DNA of 64,000 nucleotides from Streptomyces sp. CB00316. Lineage in GTDB: Bacteria > Actinomycetota > Actinomycetes > Streptomycetales > Streptomycetaceae. The stretch covers positions 434,001-498,000 of the forward strand of contig NZ_LIXI01000005.1 in NCBI RefSeq assembly GCF_001905595.1, given 5' to 3'. The notes under the pieces were generated by a model that saw only the letters and a program-made list of their open reading frames with translations, did no database searches and was not told the origin of the DNA. Shown here one piece after another: positions 61,075-64,000 of this stretch. The translations under genes and the position numbers were made by a program. How positions within the stretch are numbered: the first letter of the stretch is position 1; every line of letters starts with the position of its first letter.

Positions 61075-61371
61075 TCAGCCCGCCGCGCGCACCAGCCCGT
61101 CCCCCGCCGCCGTACGGAAACAGAGCACGGACCGTCCGTCCCGGCGGCGGCGCACCAACCCCGCGTCCAGCAGGACCCGCAGGTGGCGGCCGACGGACCC
61201 CAGCCCCTGCCCGGTCAGCGCGGTGAGCTGGGTCGTGGACAGCGGGGAGGCCAGCAGGACGAGAACTCCCGCCCGCGCCGGGCCGATCAGCGCGCCGAGC
61301 GCCTGCGGTACCGGGGCACGCCCGGTGTCGGCGAGGGCGCCCGAGCACGGGTAGACGACGCCGTAGCGTGG
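61075..61371 (-). pseudogene. 3' stump of an ArsR-type (DUF5937-like) winged-helix regulator
   Basis: About 99 codons ending in TGA, reading YGVVYPCSGALAD, GALIGPARAGVLVLLASP and LSTTQLTALTGQGLGSVGRH, then LRVLLDAGLVRRRRDGRSVL. This is the winged-helix C-terminus of the large ArsR-like regulators, which usually carry a DUF5937-like N-terminal half of about 200 residues. No start, ribosome site or N-terminal half precedes it; the acetyltransferase promoter begins where the missing part should be. It sits directly upstream of amfT, on the operon strand. Confidence 0.7.
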
Positions 61372-61474
61372 CCCTGGCGCCGGGGCTGCGGGCGGGACGC
61401 GGGCGGGAACCGGCGGGCAGACTGCGGGGGGACGGATCACCCGGTGCGAAGGAAACGAAGGAGACGACGACCTC

Positions 61475-62113
61475 GTGACCAGCCAGGACACCCCCGACTC
61501 CCCCGAGAACGAAGCGAAGAAGGCACCACGCAGCCAGCGGCAGGCCATGCTCGCGGGCGAGCTCTACCTCGCCGACGACCCGGAGATCGCGGCGGACGCC
61601 CTGCGCTCGGCGCTCCTGAACGAGCGCTTCAACGCCACGTCGGCCGGCGACCCCGAGGCCCGCCGCGCCGCGCTGGCCGAGCTGCTGGGCGAGCTGGGCG
61701 AGGGCGCCGAGATCCGCCCGCCGCTGCGGGTGGACTACGGACACCGGATCACCGTGGGCCCGGGCACGTTCGTGAACTTCGGGGCCGTGTTCCTGGACGT
61801 CGCCCGCATCACGATCGGCGCCGACGTCCAGATGGGCCCGAACGTCCAGCTCCTCACCCCGACCCACCCCATCGACCCGGAATTGCGCCGCGCCAAGTGG
61901 GAGGCCGCGCAGCCGATCACCATCGGGGACAACGTGTGGCTGGGCGGCGGGGCGATCGTCTGCCCGGGGGTCAGCATCGGGGAGAACACGGTGGTCGGCG
62001 CGGGGGCGGTGGTCACGAAGGACCTGCCGGCGAACGTGGTCGCGGTGGGCAATCCGGCCCGGGTGATCCGGAAGATCGGCGAGGCGGAGGAGGCGGGGCC
62101 GGCGGCTTCGTGA
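61475..62113 (+). CDS. Maltose/galactoside O-acetyltransferase-like (hexapeptide repeat)
   Basis: A 212-residue left-handed beta-helix acetyltransferase. Hexapeptide turns appear in TVGPGTFVNFGAVFLD, IGADVQMGPNVQLL, the active-site His in LLTPTHPID, IGDNVWLGGGAIVCPGVSIG and VVGAGAVVTKDLPANVVAVG. It resembles maltose and galactoside transacetylases, using acetyl-CoA on sugar hydroxyls. The GTG start has GAAGGAG some 13 bases ahead. It is read away from the ArsR stump, so its promoter likely took the place of the stump's lost 5' half. Confidence 0.88.
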   Translation: MTSQDTPDSPENEAKKAPRSQRQAMLAGELYLADDPEIAADALRSALLNERFNATSAGDPEARRAALAELLGELGEGAEIRPPLRVDYGHRITVGPGTFVNFGAVFLDVARITIGADVQMGPNVQLLTPTHPIDPELRRAKWEAAQPITIGDNVWLGGGAIVCPGVSIGENTVVGAGAVVTKDLPANVVAVGNPARVIRKIGEAEEAGPAAS

Positions 62114-62132
62114 CCGAAGAGCGGGGTCGCTT

Positions 62133-62660
62133 CTAAGCCGCCCGCCACGCCTCCGTTGCGCACGACACCTCGAAGCGCCACCATCCCTCGGCCTCGCCCC
62201 GGACGAGCAGCGCCTTGATCGCCCGGAGGTCCGCGCCGCCCGGCACGGTGAACGCGACCAGCGGGAAGTCCGCGCTGAAGACCTCGCCGCCCAGCCCGAA
62301 CGGGGCGAACCGCTCGTGCACGGCGCGGGCGTCCCGCCCGAGGGGACCGTCCGGCAGGGGCAGCACCCGTACGGTGCAGTTCCCCGAGTCCGCCACCCGG
62401 CCGGTGGACCAGTGCACCCCGTCCGCGTCGGTCGTGAACCGTACGGTCTCGCCCTCGGCGACCCCGTCCTGGAGGAACGGCACGTTGTCGACCCGGGCGG
62501 TGTCGGCGCTCCGCCGGGTCGCCCACAGCCCCTCGGTGTCGTACGGCGGCCCGTCCTCGCGCGGGACGACGCGGAACCAGACCTTGATCCGCCGGCCGGC
62601 GTCATGGGGCGGGCGCTCGTCGCGGGGCGGGCGCGGCGGACCGGCGGCGGGCGAGCTCAT
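62133..62660 (-). CDS. DUF4265 family protein
   Basis: A 175-residue soluble protein of the DUF4265 family. Family-like segments are KVWFRVVPREDGPP, GLWATRRSADTARVDNVPFL, DGVHWSTGRVADSGNCTVRV and FEVSCATEAWRAA at the end. It has no signal peptide or membrane helix. ATG 62660 follows a short G-rich stretch. It is convergent with the acetyltransferase gene, with 19 bases between the stops and no clear terminator. No biochemical role is known for the family. Confidence 0.8.
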   Translation of the reverse strand: MSSPAAGPPRPPRDERPPHDAGRRIKVWFRVVPREDGPPYDTEGLWATRRSADTARVDNVPFLQDGVAEGETVRFTTDADGVHWSTGRVADSGNCTVRVLPLPDGPLGRDARAVHERFAPFGLGGEVFSADFPLVAFTVPGGADLRAIKALLVRGEAEGWWRFEVSCATEAWRAA

Positions 62661-62929
62661 GGCCCCATGGTCCCCCCTGCGCCGGACGCCCGCTCGTCCG
62701 GCACCGCGCCGCCGGGGGCCACGGCACACGCGCCTTCAGTCCATGAAGTCGACGAGCGCCCCGACCGACCGCGAAATGGGTCAATCGCCGCACCGCGCTC
62801 CGCACCCCGCAGGCACCGCCGGTCCAGGGCTCTCGGGTTCGCCGCGCTCGCCGTATCGCTGCTCATGGCCGTCCCCACCGCCCAGGGGCGGGCGGGGACG
62901 GGGCGCCTGTCGGCGGGGGAAACGGCCGC
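62661..62929. other. Intergenic region without a supported gene
   Basis: About 270 bases between the DUF4265 start and the terminator of the peptidoglycan-binding protein gene. A signal-peptide-like reading (LGFAALAVSLLMAVPTAQG) exists on the plus strand near 62830-62885 but lacks a start codon and ribosome site. I see nothing else. Confidence 0.5.
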
Positions 62930-62960
62930 GGCCCCCGCCCGGAGTGTCCGGGCGGGGGCC
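62930..62960 (-). terminator. Terminator after the peptidoglycan-binding protein gene
   Basis: ggcccccgcccgga/tccgggcgggggcc, a perfect 14-bp stem with a 3-base loop, just past the stop at 62987. Confidence 0.9.
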
Positions 62961-62986
62961 GTCGAGGGTGCTCACGGCCGGAAGGC

Positions 62987-64000
62987 TCAGCCCTCGCCGG
63001 TCAGGTCGATGGCGACCGTGCGCTGCTCCGGGGTCTTCCCGGTCAGGGCCGTCTTCATCGCCTGCGCCACGTCGTCGGCGTCGACCGGGTGCTTCGTGCC
63101 GTCGGCCTTGACCGCCTCGATGCCGTCGAAGACACCGTCCAGGAGGGTGGTGATCGCTTCCTTGTCGTAGACGTCGACCAGCCGGCCGTCGACGGCCTTC
63201 ATCGACAGGATCTGCGGCAGCGACCGCGCCGGGCCGAACTGGATCTGCTTCGGGCCCGCCTTGATGGTGATCAGGTCGGACATCGCGGGCTCCGCGAACT
63301 CCTTCATCGCCCGGTTCAGTTCGGCCTGGGTGATGGTGGGCTCCCGGGTGGCGACGGGCAGTTCGACCACCCGGGCCTGCCCGGTCTGCACCTGGGCACG
63401 GTAGGCGTCGCGGACCGAGATCAGCGACTGGCCGACGTCCAGGGTCTTGCCGGGCTTGCCCGGCACCGCGACCGCCTTGTTCGGCTCGAACCGGATCGTG
63501 CCGTCCTGGGACGAACCGGCGACTCCCGCCAGATCGGTCAGCGCGACGCCGAGCTTCTCCTCGTCGACCGGGATCACCGGTTCGGCGGTGCGCGCCCCGC
63601 CGAACAGCGAGCCGATCACGGAGACCGGGTTGTAGTCGCTGCCCGCGGCGCCGCGCACGGTCTCCTGGCTGTCCAGGACGAGACCGGCCTTTGCCGGGTC
63701 CAGCTTCTGCTCCCTGCCGTCCACGGACAGCGTCAGCGGCGCCTGGGACCGCTCACCGAGAGCGGCCTCCAGCTTGGTGACCGCCTCCTCCTTCGTGCCA
63801 CCGCCGATGTCGACGCCGAGCACGGTGGTGCCCTTGGGGACCTCGGAGTGGTTCAGCAGGAGCCCGGCGCCGTAGGCGATGCCGAGCAGCACGATGGCGG
63901 CCACGCCGAGGAGGACCAGCTTGGAGCGGCCCTTCTTCGCGGGGGTGGGTGCGGGAGGCGTCGGCGCCGGGCGCGCGGCGGAGCGACCGGGCGCGGGCGC
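62987..64000 (-). CDS. Membrane-anchored peptidoglycan-binding-domain protein (5' end off window)
   Basis: At least 337 residues; the frame stays open through the right edge. A Pro/Ala-rich cytosolic segment (ending AKKGRSK) leads to a membrane helix (LLGVAAIVLLGIAYGAGLLL) and an extracellular part with two copies of the PG_binding_4-like fold (VDIGGGTKEEAVTKLEAAL). Landmarks in order are AGLVLDSQETV, PVDEEKLGVAL, RFEPNKAVAV and LPQILSMKAVDGRLVD. Such domains often accompany VanW-like or L,D-transpeptidase proteins, but the C-terminus ends after AIDLTGEG with no catalytic domain. Probably a wall-binding anchor. Confidence 0.8.
   Translation of the reverse strand, partial: APAPGRSAARPAPTPPAPTPAKKGRSKLVLLGVAAIVLLGIAYGAGLLLNHSEVPKGTTVLGVDIGGGTKEEAVTKLEAALGERSQAPLTLSVDGREQKLDPAKAGLVLDSQETVRGAAGSDYNPVSVIGSLFGGARTAEPVIPVDEEKLGVALTDLAGVAGSSQDGTIRFEPNKAVAVPGKPGKTLDVGQSLISVRDAYRAQVQTGQARVVELPVATREPTITQAELNRAMKEFAEPAMSDLITIKAGPKQIQFGPARSLPQILSMKAVDGRLVDVYDKEAITTLLDGVFDGIEAVKADGTKHPVDADDVAQAMKTALTGKTPEQRTVAIDLTGEG

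Noticed and set aside
62808..62900. Signal-peptide-like reading (secreted-protein fragment) upstream of the DUF4265 gene
   Set aside because: No start codon or ribosome site lies in frame nearby and the reading runs into a terminator hairpin. Possibly a relic, but unsupported.

Overview
The window is chromosomal DNA from a Streptomyces. It is very GC-rich, it carries typical Streptomyces gene families (DUF3107, DUF3152, DUF3117, NYN ribonuclease, SlpD/SlpE-like lipoproteins), and it holds an AmfS/SapB-type lanthipeptide locus. From memory the AmfS core matches that of S. griseus, so a griseus-group strain is likely; this was not tested against a database. I saw no tRNA, rRNA, CRISPR array or intact transposase. 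Both edges cut genes: a UvrD-type helicase on the left and a peptidoglycan-binding-domain protein on the right.

Layout. 1-9.6 kb: helicase, alkyltransferase-like protein, a 926-residue flippase/pseudokinase membrane protein, and a tandem pair of S33 lipoprotein peptidases. 9.6-10.8 kb: moeZ. 10.9-16.0 kb: a four-gene polysaccharide operon (PelF-like glycosyltransferase, 8-TM protein, epimerase, spherulin-4 protein), preceded by the 3' stump of an oligopeptide ABC-transporter ATPase. 16.4-21.6 kb: DUF3152 metalloprotease, hydrolase, TetR regulator, DUF3107 and a ferritin-like protein. 22.0-24.3 kb: a DEAD-box RNA helicase that appears to start at CTG after a long leader. 24.5-30.6 kb: hydrolase, NYN RNase, a 50-residue protein, MarC, a MITE-like palindrome, a PHP phosphoesterase, a decayed MFS gene and a SUFU protein. 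30.7-36.7 kb: corA with a leader ORF, lipoprotein, MgtE-N/CBS protein, DUF1003 and Mrp. 37.5-42.5 kb: tatB, htrA, anti-sigma and ECF sigma genes, with a divergent O-methyltransferase; from memory this resembles the mycobacterial sigE-rseA-htrA-tatB block. 42.6-51.4 kb: DUF3117, enoyl-CoA hydratase, tag, a DivIVA-like protein, folP2-type gene, LOG, dapE, dapC and ferredoxin. 51.5-53.5 kb: GNAT and SirB1-like genes.

53.7-60.9 kb is the main accessory system: amfR facing the operon amfT-amfS-amfB-amfA. It should make and export a SapB/AmfS-like class III lanthipeptide that helps aerial hyphae emerge. The 43-residue precursor lies at 58087-58218. amfR has two in-frame TTA codons, so it is a candidate for bldA control. 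To its right lie the stump of an ArsR/DUF5937-type regulator, a hexapeptide-repeat acetyltransferase and a DUF4265 protein.

How the parts fit together. The window is mostly conserved core (lysine/DAP synthesis, envelope stress, Tat export, Fe-S carrier, magnesium transport). Two developmental or surface-polymer modules are set into it (Pel-like and amf), with small scars of gene loss beside them. Several genes appear leaderless, with TANNNT 6-7 nt before the start codon.
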